Of a stretch of DNA of 14,620 nt, positions 1-8,040 are shown piece after piece. Numbering within the stretch: position 1 is the stretch's first letter; each line of letters begins with the position of its first letter. Position numbers and translations under genes: made by a program. The stretch comes from JACZXQ01 sp036986155 (GTDB taxonomy: Bacteria; Gemmatimonadota; Gemmatimonadetes; Longimicrobiales; Gaopeijiaceae). The notes beneath the pieces are model-generated. The model searched no databases. It had not been told where the DNA came from and saw only the letters and a program-made list of their open reading frames with translations. The stretch lies in the NCBI GenBank assembly GCA_036986155.1, contig BTRA01000077.1:1-14620 (forward strand). Direction: 5' to 3'.

Positions 1-329
1 GAGCCTACTTCGCCGGTGAGCGCCACGTCCTCCTCATGCAGAATCATGGGTTTCTCGCTGCCATCAACGGTGTCGTGTCCCTGGCTCAGCTCTATGGAAT
101 CCCACTGTGCATGCTGATCGCCTTTCGCGGCCACTGGGGAGAGCCGTACCCATGGCATACCCGTGGCGGCATCGTCACCGAGCAGGTTCTCCGCGCGCTG
201 AGCATCCCGTTCGTGCACGCGAGAGATCCGGACAAGGTCGCGCAACAGATCAGTGAGGCCTACACGCTTTCGCAGAGCTCCCTCTCCCCGGTCGCGTTGC
301 TGCTCACGCGCGATCTGATGGAGGATTGA
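1..329 (+). CDS. ThDP-dependent 2-oxoacid decarboxylase, alpha subunit (sulfopyruvate/phosphonopyruvate decarboxylase-like), 5' partial
   Basis: This is the C-terminal part of a gene that starts before the window. The frame is open from base 3, so the internal ATG at 36 is not the start. The visible part reads AYFAGERHVLLMQNHGF, then an 'INGVVSLAQLYGIPLCML' stretch and 'RGHWGE'. That order resembles the pyrimidine-binding half of two-subunit sulfopyruvate decarboxylase (ComD), where a 'QNSGLGN...L.SL...Y.IPL...RG..GE' pattern is expected. Here QNSG has become QNHG and the later 'PMG' region reads 'PWHTRGG', so the substrate may differ from sulfopyruvate. The expected catalytic Glu of this domain would lie upstream, outside the window. 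The stop TGA overlaps the beta-subunit ATG by one base, so the two are surely co-translated. A phosphonopyruvate decarboxylase split into subunits is the main alternative. Confidence 0.8.
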   Translation, partial: AYFAGERHVLLMQNHGFLAAINGVVSLAQLYGIPLCMLIAFRGHWGEPYPWHTRGGIVTEQVLRALSIPFVHARDPDKVAQQISEAYTLSQSSLSPVALLLTRDLMED

Positions 330-913
330 TGGAACGCGCCAGGTGCCTCGAGATGATTTACCCCGAGCTCGAGGACAAGCTCGTGGTCACGATCATGGGA
401 GCGTGCGCTCAGGAACTCTACAACCTCGGCCACCGGGATAACTTCTTTTACCTACAGCACGCTATGGGCCTGGCTTCATCGATCGGCCTAGGCTTGGCCA
501 GGCACCTACCGCATGAGCGAGTGATCGTCCTCGATGGAGACGGCTCGGTGCTCATGAATCTTGGGACCTTCACCACCTTGGCGCGCTACAGGCCCACGAA
601 CATGATCCATGTGGTCTTCGATAACGGCAGCCTGTTGTCCACCGGCGGTTTTGATTCACAGACCACATCCGGGATCACCGACCTCGCGGCGATCGCACGC
701 GGGGCGGGCATCGTGCACGTGGCCTCAGCCGACAACGAACTCCAGTTCGGAGAGGCGGTCCTGGAGGCCATGGAGCGCGACGACCTGAGCGTAATCGTCG
801 CCAAGGTTAAGGCGGTGGGGCCCGACGACTACGGCATGGATCTCGAGTTGCCGGAGAACGCCTTTCGGTTCAGGCGCTTTATTCGCGACAAGAAACAGGC
901 CGACGACCAATAG
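329..913 (+). CDS. ThDP-dependent 2-oxoacid decarboxylase, beta subunit (sulfopyruvate/phosphonopyruvate decarboxylase-like)
   Basis: This 194-residue protein is the ThDP-pyrophosphate-binding half of a split 2-oxoacid decarboxylase, close in length to ComE. The diphosphate/Mg motif is seen as LDGDGSVLMNLGTF (GDGS at residues 70-73), followed by 'VVFDNGSLLSTGG' (Asn99) as the downstream metal ligand. An upstream 'FYLQHAMGLASSIGLGLA' stretch matches the conserved 'MG.ASSIGLGLA' of this group. The ATG at 329 overlaps the alpha-subunit TGA (TGATG), with GGAGG at 320-324. A TTG at 326 is in frame but sits too close to the ribosome site to be preferred. After the metal motif the usual 'STGGQPT' reads STGGFDSQTT, an unusual active-site-side loop. 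Substrate is not decidable: sulfopyruvate, phosphonopyruvate or another 2-oxoacid are candidates, and no phosphonate or coenzyme M gene is visible nearby. Confidence 0.85.
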   Translation: MERARCLEMIYPELEDKLVVTIMGACAQELYNLGHRDNFFYLQHAMGLASSIGLGLARHLPHERVIVLDGDGSVLMNLGTFTTLARYRPTNMIHVVFDNGSLLSTGGFDSQTTSGITDLAAIARGAGIVHVASADNELQFGEAVLEAMERDDLSVIVAKVKAVGPDDYGMDLELPENAFRFRRFIRDKKQADDQ

Positions 914-936
914 AGCCTGCGGAGGCTCAGGCCTCC
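913..936. terminator. Overlapping hairpins at the convergent gene junction
   Basis: A perfect 6-bp inverted repeat GAGCCT-GCGG-AGGCTC (913-928) fills the 13-base gap between two converging stop codons. A second perfect 6-bp one, GGAGGC-TCAG-GCCTCC (921-936), shares its middle arm, so the two are mutually exclusive. Neither is followed by a T-run on either strand, so intrinsic termination is only a possibility; position is the main argument. Confidence 0.35.
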
Positions 937-2003
937 AGTTCGGCCCGCACCATCTCGCCCATCGCGGAGGTGGAAATGCCACTCCTCGCGTCCACCGACG
1001 GAACCCGCCCGCTCTCCAGCAACCTCGCCACGGCGCCGTCAATGCGAGTGGCGGCCGCGTCTTCTCCGAGGTGCGTGAGCATCATGGCCGTGGCGGCGAT
1101 CGCCCCCAACGGGCAGGCCACGTTCTGACCGGCGTATTTGGGAGCCGAGCCATGGATCGGCTCGAACATGGAGGTCCGGCCCGGATGGATGTTGCCCGAC
1201 GCGGCGATTCCCATGCCACCCTGGAGCATCGCGCCCAGATCGGTGATGATGTCGCCGAACAGATTGGTCGTGACGATCACGTCGAACCACTCGGGATTCT
1301 TGATCATCCACATGCAGCAGGCGTCGACGTACTGGTGGTCGCACTCCACCTCCGGAAAGTCCTGGGCCACGTGCTCGAAGGCATCCTGCCAGATCTGGTG
1401 CGGACGGATCGCGTTCGCCTTGTCGACCAAGGTGAGCCGGGGGCCCGGATCTCCGCCCCGGGCGGCCGCCTGCTTGCGGGCGAACTCGAAGGCGTAGCGA
1501 ATGACGCGCTCACAGCCCTTCCACGTATAGACGCCCGTGACGATCGCGGTCTGCTCGGGCGTTCCCACGCCCTTTCTCCCGCCGATCTGTGAATAGAGCC
1601 CCTCCGTGTTCTCGCGGACCACAGTGAAGTCGATGTCGGCGGGTCCCTTTCCCTTGAGCGGTCCAAGCGCCTCGGCATAGAGCTTGATCGGCCGGAGGTT
1701 GACGTACAGGTCCAGACCGAAGCGCAGCCCCAGAATCACCGAGCGCTCTACCAGGCCCGGCTCCACATCGGGGTGGCCGATCGCACCCAACAGGACGGCG
1801 TCGAGGCCCTTCCATTCCTCGATCACGCTGTCGGGCACCAATTCACCTGTCTCGAGGTAGTGCGCACCGCTGTACGGGTAATCCACCAGCTCGTAACCGA
1901 TTCCGTCCAGCGCGGCGACAGCCTCCAGCACGTTGAGTCCCTCCTGCAACACTTCGGGACCGATCCCATCGCCCCCGAGGACCCCGATCTTGTATCCGCT
2001 CAT
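927..2003 (-). CDS. Isocitrate/isopropylmalate dehydrogenase family protein (probable 3-isopropylmalate dehydrogenase type)
   Basis: This 358-residue protein is a metal-dependent beta-decarboxylating dehydrogenase acting on a 2R-hydroxyacid, in the family of LeuB, isocitrate, homoisocitrate and tartrate/D-malate dehydrogenases. Visible motifs are GGDGIGPEV (10-18), the substrate-arginine region with Arg94, 'VNLRP' with Arg104 and RENTEG with Arg130, catalytic Tyr137 and Lys195, metal Asp227/Asp251/Asp255, and EPIHGSAPKYAGQ (281-293). The overall pattern (LLGAIG, VGTP, GIAASGNI) is close to actinobacterial-type LeuB, which argues for leucine biosynthesis. However, RENTEG also occurs in tartrate/malate dehydrogenases, and no leuA, leuC or leuD is in view. 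The ATG at 2003 is chosen because GGGAGAGAG lies just upstream and the N-terminal fold begins there; an in-frame extension to 2054 would run into the upstream gene. It lies 29 bases after the acyltransferase on the same strand. Confidence 0.88.
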   Translation of the reverse strand: MSGYKIGVLGGDGIGPEVLQEGLNVLEAVAALDGIGYELVDYPYSGAHYLETGELVPDSVIEEWKGLDAVLLGAIGHPDVEPGLVERSVILGLRFGLDLYVNLRPIKLYAEALGPLKGKGPADIDFTVVRENTEGLYSQIGGRKGVGTPEQTAIVTGVYTWKGCERVIRYAFEFARKQAAARGGDPGPRLTLVDKANAIRPHQIWQDAFEHVAQDFPEVECDHQYVDACCMWMIKNPEWFDVIVTTNLFGDIITDLGAMLQGGMGIAASGNIHPGRTSMFEPIHGSAPKYAGQNVACPLGAIAATAMMLTHLGEDAAATRIDGAVARLLESGRVPSVDARSGISTSAMGEMVRAELEA

Positions 2004-2032
2004 TCTCTCTCCCGTGTACTCAGTTAGTGCTG

Positions 2033-3352
2033 CTAAGCCGACCTGGCGCTCCACCTCAGCCGGATCCCCTCCAGACCTTCCGCCAAACGGGACTGCTCCT
2101 CCCTCAACTCATTCATCAACACACGCCGGGCCTTCAGCGTATAGAAGCGACGCACGTCACGCCCCGCACCGGTCCAACTCTCACGCATGCGGAGCCCGGC
2201 CACTCCGAACAGTGGAATACCCGCCAAGGATGCCAAACCCAAGAAAGGACCCGCCACGAACCCCAGGATCATCGCAAGCAATATGGTCCAGATCGCGTGC
2301 ATGATAAATCCCACCATCACTTTATAGGTGGACAAACGGTCCTCGGCAGGGGCCATCGCCTCCGCCACTAAGGCCGTTGCAACGTTCGGCGCGCGAAAGA
2401 CCAGGTAACCCGCGAGCGCCACCACGACCGATGGAAGCAACACCGCGCGGCGCACCGCCCAACGCCCCGACGCGGCGAAGCCGACCTTGGCCCTGAGGTC
2501 ACTCGGCAGCATGCGGAGCACCGCCAGGCGCCGCACGTGTCTGCTCAGCGCCCGCATCAACTCCCGGTCGCCGGGCGCCGGGTGTTCTCGCATGTCACCG
2601 AGGATTCTGGCCGTGATGCCCAGGCGTGCCACTCGCTCGGCTGGATCCCTCACCGCCCCCTGCCGCTCCGCCCAGATCGCCTCGGCCGCCTCGACCAGGG
2701 ACCGGTCCTCCCATTGTTCCACATTGAGCGTAACGCGCCTCAGGCCCTTGGCTATACGGTCGGTCAGCTCGCGAACGGCGTCGCGATCCTCGGCTCCTCG
2801 GACCGTCAGGTCACTCCACTCGATCGCCTCGCCGATCACCACGAGCATCCGCGACCGGTACCGTCCCTTTTCGGTAGGGACCATGCCGACGGGCACGATC
2901 ACCGGGCTGATGCCACGGAACTCACATGTGCCGAGGGCGATCCTAGCAGCCCCGGTCTTCAAGTCGACCAGCGAGGGCTCACTATGACTGACTCCCTCGG
3001 GGAAGATTCCAACGGCCGCCCCCCGTCCCAGTTCTTCGAATACCGCCTCGAACATCTGGCGGTTCTTGCCCATCTCCGAAGGCGTTTCGTGGCGGCGATA
3101 AACGGGGATCGAGCCCGCGGCCTTGATGAGCCATCCGACCCGCGGGTCGTCGAAGACCGGCGATGCCGCCAGGAAACGTACTGGACGCCGGGCGACCGCC
3201 ACCACCAATGCCGGGTCGACGAGCGAGTTCGGGTGGTTCGCCACGAGCAGGACGGGTCCCCTGGCCGGCACCGACCCCCCCGCCACGGTGAGCCGGTAGA
3301 AGATCCGCGCGGCCGCGGACGAAACGCGCCATAAGACCGGAAGGAGCCACAT
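2033..3352 (-). CDS. PlsC-family lysophospholipid/glycerol-phosphate acyltransferase with C-terminal membrane segments
   Basis: This 439-residue membrane enzyme is predicted to transfer an acyl chain to a glycerophosphate or lysophospholipid acceptor. Acyltransferase block I reads LLVANHPNSLVDPAL with His40 and Asp46. Block II is GSIPVYRR (80-87), and block III is FPEGVSHSEPSLVDLKTGAA from residue 117. The His-Asp spacing is H-x5-D, as I recall for Gat1/Sct1-like glycerol-3-phosphate acyltransferases, rather than the H-x4-D of standard PlsC. After about 180 residues of charged, helical sequence come membrane segments at about 302-319 and 346-388 (the latter long enough for two helices), then a basic tail. 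It is much longer than the roughly 240-residue PlsC. The ATG at 3352 has no convincing ribosome site. Acceptor specificity cannot be told from sequence. Confidence 0.85.
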   Translation of the reverse strand: MWLLPVLWRVSSAAARIFYRLTVAGGSVPARGPVLLVANHPNSLVDPALVVAVARRPVRFLAASPVFDDPRVGWLIKAAGSIPVYRRHETPSEMGKNRQMFEAVFEELGRGAAVGIFPEGVSHSEPSLVDLKTGAARIALGTCEFRGISPVIVPVGMVPTEKGRYRSRMLVVIGEAIEWSDLTVRGAEDRDAVRELTDRIAKGLRRVTLNVEQWEDRSLVEAAEAIWAERQGAVRDPAERVARLGITARILGDMREHPAPGDRELMRALSRHVRRLAVLRMLPSDLRAKVGFAASGRWAVRRAVLLPSVVVALAGYLVFRAPNVATALVAEAMAPAEDRLSTYKVMVGFIMHAIWTILLAMILGFVAGPFLGLASLAGIPLFGVAGLRMRESWTGAGRDVRRFYTLKARRVLMNELREEQSRLAEGLEGIRLRWSARSA

Positions 3353-3546
3353 TCTGCGAGAACACTAGAGGAACGCCACAGTCCGGGCCAGGGTCCAAGC
3401 GCCGCCTCGGCGCGACAGTCGATTGCCCAGCGACGTGACCGACCGCATCCTTAGTGGCGAGAATCGTCGGTGAAGAAAACCTGGCTCGGATCCCGTAGGT
3501 TCTTCCAGATCTACCCAACCCTTCATCCGTCAGCCCTGGAGGCACA
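3353..3546. promoter_or_regulatory. Divergent intergenic region with a GC-rich palindrome
   Basis: These 194 bases separate the acyltransferase (leftward) from the ABC operon (rightward), so both promoters should be here. I could not identify a convincing -35/-10 pair on either strand. The one clear structure is a perfect inverted repeat GCGCCG-CCT-CGGCGC at 3399-3413, which could be an operator or a leader hairpin of the leftward transcript. Confidence 0.4.
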
Positions 3547-4440
3547 GTGAGTCTCGTGCTCGAAATCGCGAACCTCGCGAAGACCTATCCGAACGGCGTG
3601 CGCGCGCTGCGCGACGTATCTCTTACGATCCCAACGGGAATGTTCGGATTGCTTGGGCCGAACGGGGCCGGCAAATCCACCTTGATGAGGACCGTCGCCA
3701 CGCTCCAGGAGCCGGACGAGGGCACCATCACCATGGGCGGCCTGGACGTGCTGAAGGAGAAGGAAGAGGTGCGGAAGATCCTCGGGTACCTCCCGCAGGA
3801 GTTCGGCGTCTACCCGAAGGTCACCGCGCAGGCCATGCTCAACCACATGGCCGTTCTCAAAGGCATCACTGGACGTGGCGACCGGAAGGACGCCGTCGAA
3901 GGGCTGCTCCACCAGACCAACCTCTGGGCCGTGCGCAAAACCAAGCTCGGTACCTTTTCGGGAGGGATGCGCCAGCGCTTCGGCATCGCGCAGGCACTCC
4001 TTGGGGACCCCAGGTTGATCATCGTAGACGAGCCGACCGCGGGGTTGGATCCGGAGGAGCGTCTCCGCTTTCTCAACCTCCTTTCCGAGATCGGCCAGAA
4101 TATCGTCGTGATCCTCTCGACGCACATCGTGGAGGACGTGAGCGATCTATGCAGCGCTATGGCGATTATCTCCGAGGGGCAGGTCCTGCTCACCGGCACG
4201 CCGGGCGACGCAATGGGTGAGCTCAGTGGCAAAGTCTGGCGGAAGGTGATTCAAAAGGAGGACCTCACCTCGCACCAGGAGACCTACCAGGTCATCTCGA
4301 CCCACCTGTGGGCCGGCAAGACGGTGCTCCACGTCTACGCAGAGAGCCTGCCGGACGAGGGATTCGAGGCGGTAGAAGGCGACCTCAAGGATGTCTACTT
4401 CACCACGCTGAAGCGGGCGGATCAGCCCGTGGCGGCCTGA
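3547..4440 (+). CDS. ABC transporter ATP-binding protein
   Basis: This 297-residue cytoplasmic ATPase powers the membrane protein encoded next to it. Walker A is GPNGAGKST (37-45), the Q-loop glutamine is Gln84 in YLPQEFG, the signature is FSGGMRQR (137-144), Walker B is LIIVDEPTAGLDP (157-169), and the switch histidine is His193 in STHIVED, so all catalytic elements are present. The short 'GLLGPNGAGKSTLMRTVATL' style and the roughly 70-residue C-terminal extension after the core resemble ATPases paired with ABC-2-type exporters. The start is a GTG at 3547, supported by GGAGG at 3538-3542. The substrate is unknown. The stop is 12 bases from the next ATG, so the two form an operon. Confidence 0.95.
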   Translation: MSLVLEIANLAKTYPNGVRALRDVSLTIPTGMFGLLGPNGAGKSTLMRTVATLQEPDEGTITMGGLDVLKEKEEVRKILGYLPQEFGVYPKVTAQAMLNHMAVLKGITGRGDRKDAVEGLLHQTNLWAVRKTKLGTFSGGMRQRFGIAQALLGDPRLIIVDEPTAGLDPEERLRFLNLLSEIGQNIVVILSTHIVEDVSDLCSAMAIISEGQVLLTGTPGDAMGELSGKVWRKVIQKEDLTSHQETYQVISTHLWAGKTVLHVYAESLPDEGFEAVEGDLKDVYFTTLKRADQPVAA

Positions 4441-4452
4441 GCGGAGGCAGTC

Positions 4453-7400
4453 ATGTTCCTGGAAATCTTCCGTTTCGAGCTGCGGCACCAGTTCCGCCAA
4501 CCCCTCTTTTGGCTGAGCGCGATGTTGTTCTTCCTACTCGCGTTCGGCGCGGTCACGACCGACGTCGTCCAGCTCGGCGGTGCCATCGGCAACGTCAACC
4601 GGAACGCCCCATTCGTGATCATGCAGACGCTGCTGATCATGAGCATTCTGGGGGTGTTCGTGACGACCGCATTCGTGGCCAGCCCTATCCTCCGAGACTT
4701 CGAGAGCCGTACCGACGGCCTGTTCTTCTCCACGCCGATGACGAAGTTCGACTACCTACTCGGACGGTTCTCGGGTGCGTTCGTATCCTCGATCGTGATC
4801 TTCCTCTCCATCGCACTCGCCATCATGGTCGGGAGCGCCATGCCGTGGCTGGAACCCGAACGGGTCGGACCGTTCCTGCTGGCGCCCTACGCATACGGCA
4901 TGGCGGTGATCGTCATTCCCAACGTCTTGCTCATGAGCGCCATGTCCTTCTCCATGGCCACGCTCACACGGAGCATGATGGGCACGTACGGTGCCGTCGT
5001 GGCGTTCTTCGTGGCGTATGTCACGGCGGGCACGTTGCTTTCCGACCTGGAAAACGAGTCGCTCGCCTCGCTGCTCGACCCGTTCGGTGCGGCAGCGTTC
5101 GGACTAGCGACCCGCTATTGGACGATGGCGGAGCGGAATGCCGCGCTTCTGCCGCTGGAGGGTCCCCTGCTGAACAACCGGCTCCTCTGGATGGGAGTCG
5201 CCATCGCCATCCTCGCGTTCGCCTACTTCCGCTTCTCGTTCACGGCGAGCGCCACCAAGAGGCACAAGAAGCGCGCGAAGGAGGAGGTGGCCGAGAAGCT
5301 CCCGACGAAGCCCACCCGAGTGGCCGTGCAGCCAGTGTTCACGATGGCGTCGTCCTTCACGCAATTCCTGCACCAGACCCGCTTCGAGGTTCTGACCATG
5401 GTGAAGGGTGCGGCCTTCCCGATCATCCTCGTGCTCGGAGCCTTCAACCTGATAGGGAACTCGCTCGTTCTCGATCAGATCTTCGGCACGCCCGTTTATC
5501 CAGTGACACACCTCATGATTCAGATGATCGGCGGGAGCTTTCTGCTCTTCGTGATCATCATCCTGACGTTCTACGCGGGCGAGATCGTGTGGCGGGACCG
5601 TGGGCTCCTGATGGCCGACGTGCACGACGCGGTGCCCGCACCCAACTGGGTCTACTGGGGCGCGAAGCTGATCGCGCTCTTCACGGTCGTGCTCTCGGTG
5701 CTGGCGGTCAGCATCGTCACTGCCATCGGCGTTCAGTTGGCCAAGGGCTACACTCATCTGGAGTTGGGGCTCTACTTCAAGGGCATCATGCTCCAGGCGG
5801 GCGCACCTTTCCTGTTGATTGCGGTGCTGGCGATCTTCTTCCAGGTGATGTCCAACAACAAGTACCTGGGCTTTCTGCTCATGGTGCTTTTCTTCATCGC
5901 TCAGCCCGTCCTCGCGGCGTTGGATTTCAACCACAACCTGTATCTCTACGCTGGCGCCCCCGCCGCCCCGTACTCCGACATGAACGGCTTCGGTCACTTC
6001 GTGAAGCCCGTGGTCTGGTTCTACACATACTGGACGTTCGCCGCCGGAATCCTGGTCGTCTCGAGCCATTTGTTCTGGGTGCGGGGCCAAAGCACGGGAC
6101 TCGGGGCACGAATGAGCCTTGCCCGGCACAGGCTGTCCAAGCCCGTAATCTGGGCGCTGACCATCGCCGTGATCGGCTTCGCGGGTACGGGTTCGTACAT
6201 CTTCTACAACACGAACATCCTGAACGAGTACCTACCCCCCGACGCGCTCCAGGAGCGGCAGACCCGCTTCGAGAAGAGCTACAAGAAGTTCGAGGGCATC
6301 CCCCAGCCGCGCATCACGGCAGTCTATACCGAAGTCGACATTTTTCCCGAGGAGCGCGCCGTCGATATCCGCGGTACGTACTCCCTGCGAAATAAGACGG
6401 ACGTGGCCATCGACTCGCTGCACGTGTTCTTGAATCCCCAGGTCGAGCTGGAGTCCATCTCGGTACCCGGTGCTTCACTCGAACTCGAAGACGCGGAGTT
6501 GGGCTACCGCATCTACCGCTTCACTGAGCCCATGGAACCCGGTGCGGAATTGGAGCTGGACTTCACGCTGGCGATCCGCAATCCGGGTTTCCGAAACAAC
6601 GGGTCGAACACGCAGGTGGTCGGCAACGGGACGTTCTTGAACTCGGCGCAGTACTTTCCGCACATCGGCTATTCGCGCCAACCCGAGTTGGGCGATCCGG
6701 TCGAGCGCCGCCGCCGGGACCTACCCGAGATTCAGCGGATGGCGTCCATCAACGACGAGTCCGCACGCCTGGACAACTACATCTCGAGCGAGTCCGACTG
6801 GTTGGACTTCGAGGCCGTCGTGAGCACGAGCGCGGACCAGATCGCTCTGGCGCCGGGCTACCTCGTGGACGAGCACGAGGAGAACGGCCGCAAGTACTTC
6901 CACTACAAGATGGACGCGCCGATCCTGGGATTCTGGGCCTTCTTGTCGGCTCGATGGGAGGTGAGGCGGGACAAGTGGAACGACGTGGACATCGCCGTCT
7001 ACTTCCACCCCGATCACGATTACAACATCGATCGCATGATCTACGCGGTGAAGCGCTCGTTGGACTACTATACGGAGGAGTTCGGGCCCTACCAGCATCG
7101 GCAGCTCCGCATCCTCGAGTTCCCGCGCTACGCGCGCTTCGCGCAGTCGTTCCCAAACACCATCCCATTCTCCGAGTCGTTCGGGTTCATCACTCGGTTC
7201 GATGACGAGGACGAGATCGACTACGTCTTCTATGTGACCGCCCATGAGGTGGCTCACCAGTGGTGGGCCCACCAGGTGATCGGCGGGAACATGCAGGGCT
7301 CGACGATCATGTCGGAAACGATGTCGCAGTACTCGGCACTCATGGTGATGGAACGCGAGTACGGACCCGAGAAGATGCGTCGCTTCCTGGAGTACGAGTT

Positions 7401-8040
7401 GAACTCCTACCTCCGTGGACGGGGCGGCGAGCTCATTGAGGAGTTGCCCCTGCTGTTGGTGGAGAACCAGGGCTACATCCACTACCGGAAGGGCAGCCTG
7501 GTCACGTACGCACTCAAGGACTACGTGGGCGAGCAGACGCTGAACGAGGCCTTCGCCCGGTACGTGGAGGCCGTGAAGTTCCAGGAACCTCCGTACACCA
7601 CCGCGCTCGAGTACCTCGACTTCGTGCGGGAAGTGGTGCCCGAGGACAGGGCCTACATCATCGAGGATTTGTTCGAGACCATTACGCTCTACGAGTACGA
7701 GGCGACGGACGCCACTTACGAGCCCACGGACGACGGACGTTTCCGAGTGCTCCTGACCGTCGATTCCAAGAAGTTCCGGGCGGACGGTGAGGGCACTGAA
7801 ACCGAGATTCCGGTCGACGATTGGGTAGACGTGGCCGTCTTCGGCGAGCGGGGCGACGACGATCCGCCCGAGGGCAAGGTGCTCTTCATGGAGAAGCGCC
7901 ACGTCACCGACGCGGAATCCGTGTTCGAGTTCATCGTGGACGAGGAGCCCCACAAGGCCGGCATCGACCCGTTCCACAAGCTCGTGGACCGAAATCCCTC
8001 GAACAACATGACCAACGTGAGCGTGGTGGAGGACGGGTAG
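4453..8040 (+). CDS. ABC-2-type permease fused to M1-family zinc aminopeptidase domain
   Basis: This 1195-residue fusion combines an ABC exporter-like membrane part with an extracytoplasmic metallopeptidase domain. The first half has about 13 predicted helices in two permease-like sets (near 17-36, 54-80, 108-127, 140-170, 176-196, 240-262, then 322-339, 352-381, 404-432, 447-468, 474-494, 518-544, 566-590). A Lys/Arg-rich loop lies between them at about 265-285. Residues 600-1195 form a soluble M1-like module with HEVAHQWW (His931, Glu932, His935), third zinc ligand Glu955 in MSETMSQYSALM, and a YRKG at Tyr1011 where M1 enzymes carry the catalytic tyrosine. The exopeptidase GAMEN motif is not seen; the equivalent stretch reads EFPRYARFAQSFPNTIPFSE. 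ATG 4453 has GGAGG at 4443-4447. Similar fusions are known in Bacteroidota and related phyla with unknown substrate; peptide processing coupled to export is inference. Confidence 0.93.
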   Translation: MFLEIFRFELRHQFRQPLFWLSAMLFFLLAFGAVTTDVVQLGGAIGNVNRNAPFVIMQTLLIMSILGVFVTTAFVASPILRDFESRTDGLFFSTPMTKFDYLLGRFSGAFVSSIVIFLSIALAIMVGSAMPWLEPERVGPFLLAPYAYGMAVIVIPNVLLMSAMSFSMATLTRSMMGTYGAVVAFFVAYVTAGTLLSDLENESLASLLDPFGAAAFGLATRYWTMAERNAALLPLEGPLLNNRLLWMGVAIAILAFAYFRFSFTASATKRHKKRAKEEVAEKLPTKPTRVAVQPVFTMASSFTQFLHQTRFEVLTMVKGAAFPIILVLGAFNLIGNSLVLDQIFGTPVYPVTHLMIQMIGGSFLLFVIIILTFYAGEIVWRDRGLLMADVHDAVPAPNWVYWGAKLIALFTVVLSVLAVSIVTAIGVQLAKGYTHLELGLYFKGIMLQAGAPFLLIAVLAIFFQVMSNNKYLGFLLMVLFFIAQPVLAALDFNHNLYLYAGAPAAPYSDMNGFGHFVKPVVWFYTYWTFAAGILVVSSHLFWVRGQSTGLGARMSLARHRLSKPVIWALTIAVIGFAGTGSYIFYNTNILNEYLPPDALQERQTRFEKSYKKFEGIPQPRITAVYTEVDIFPEERAVDIRGTYSLRNKTDVAIDSLHVFLNPQVELESISVPGASLELEDAELGYRIYRFTEPMEPGAELELDFTLAIRNPGFRNNGSNTQVVGNGTFLNSAQYFPHIGYSRQPELGDPVERRRRDLPEIQRMASINDESARLDNYISSESDWLDFEAVVSTSADQIALAPGYLVDEHEENGRKYFHYKMDAPILGFWAFLSARWEVRRDKWNDVDIAVYFHPDHDYNIDRMIYAVKRSLDYYTEEFGPYQHRQLRILEFPRYARFAQSFPNTIPFSESFGFITRFDDEDEIDYVFYVTAHEVAHQWWAHQVIGGNMQGSTIMSETMSQYSALMVMEREYGPEKMRRFLEYELNSYLRGRGGELIEELPLLLVENQGYIHYRKGSLVTYALKDYVGEQTLNEAFARYVEAVKFQEPPYTTALEYLDFVREVVPEDRAYIIEDLFETITLYEYEATDATYEPTDDGRFRVLLTVDSKKFRADGEGTETEIPVDDWVDVAVFGERGDDDPPEGKVLFMEKRHVTDAESVFEFIVDEEPHKAGIDPFHKLVDRNPSNNMTNVSVVEDG

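Noticed and set aside
2004..2054. Longer start for the dehydrogenase
   Set aside because: It would overlap the acyltransferase end; the ATG at 2003 has the better ribosome site and begins the conserved fold.
4308..6395. A 695-codon open frame on the plus strand overlapping the ABC ATPase end and the permease
   Set aside because: Its translation is rich in Arg, Gly, His and Pro with no domain. It is the +1 shadow of the real permease frame in GC-rich DNA.
6721..7977. A 418-codon open frame antisense to the peptidase domain
   Set aside because: Val/Leu/His-rich low-complexity product with no motif, opposite a gene with clear catalytic residues.
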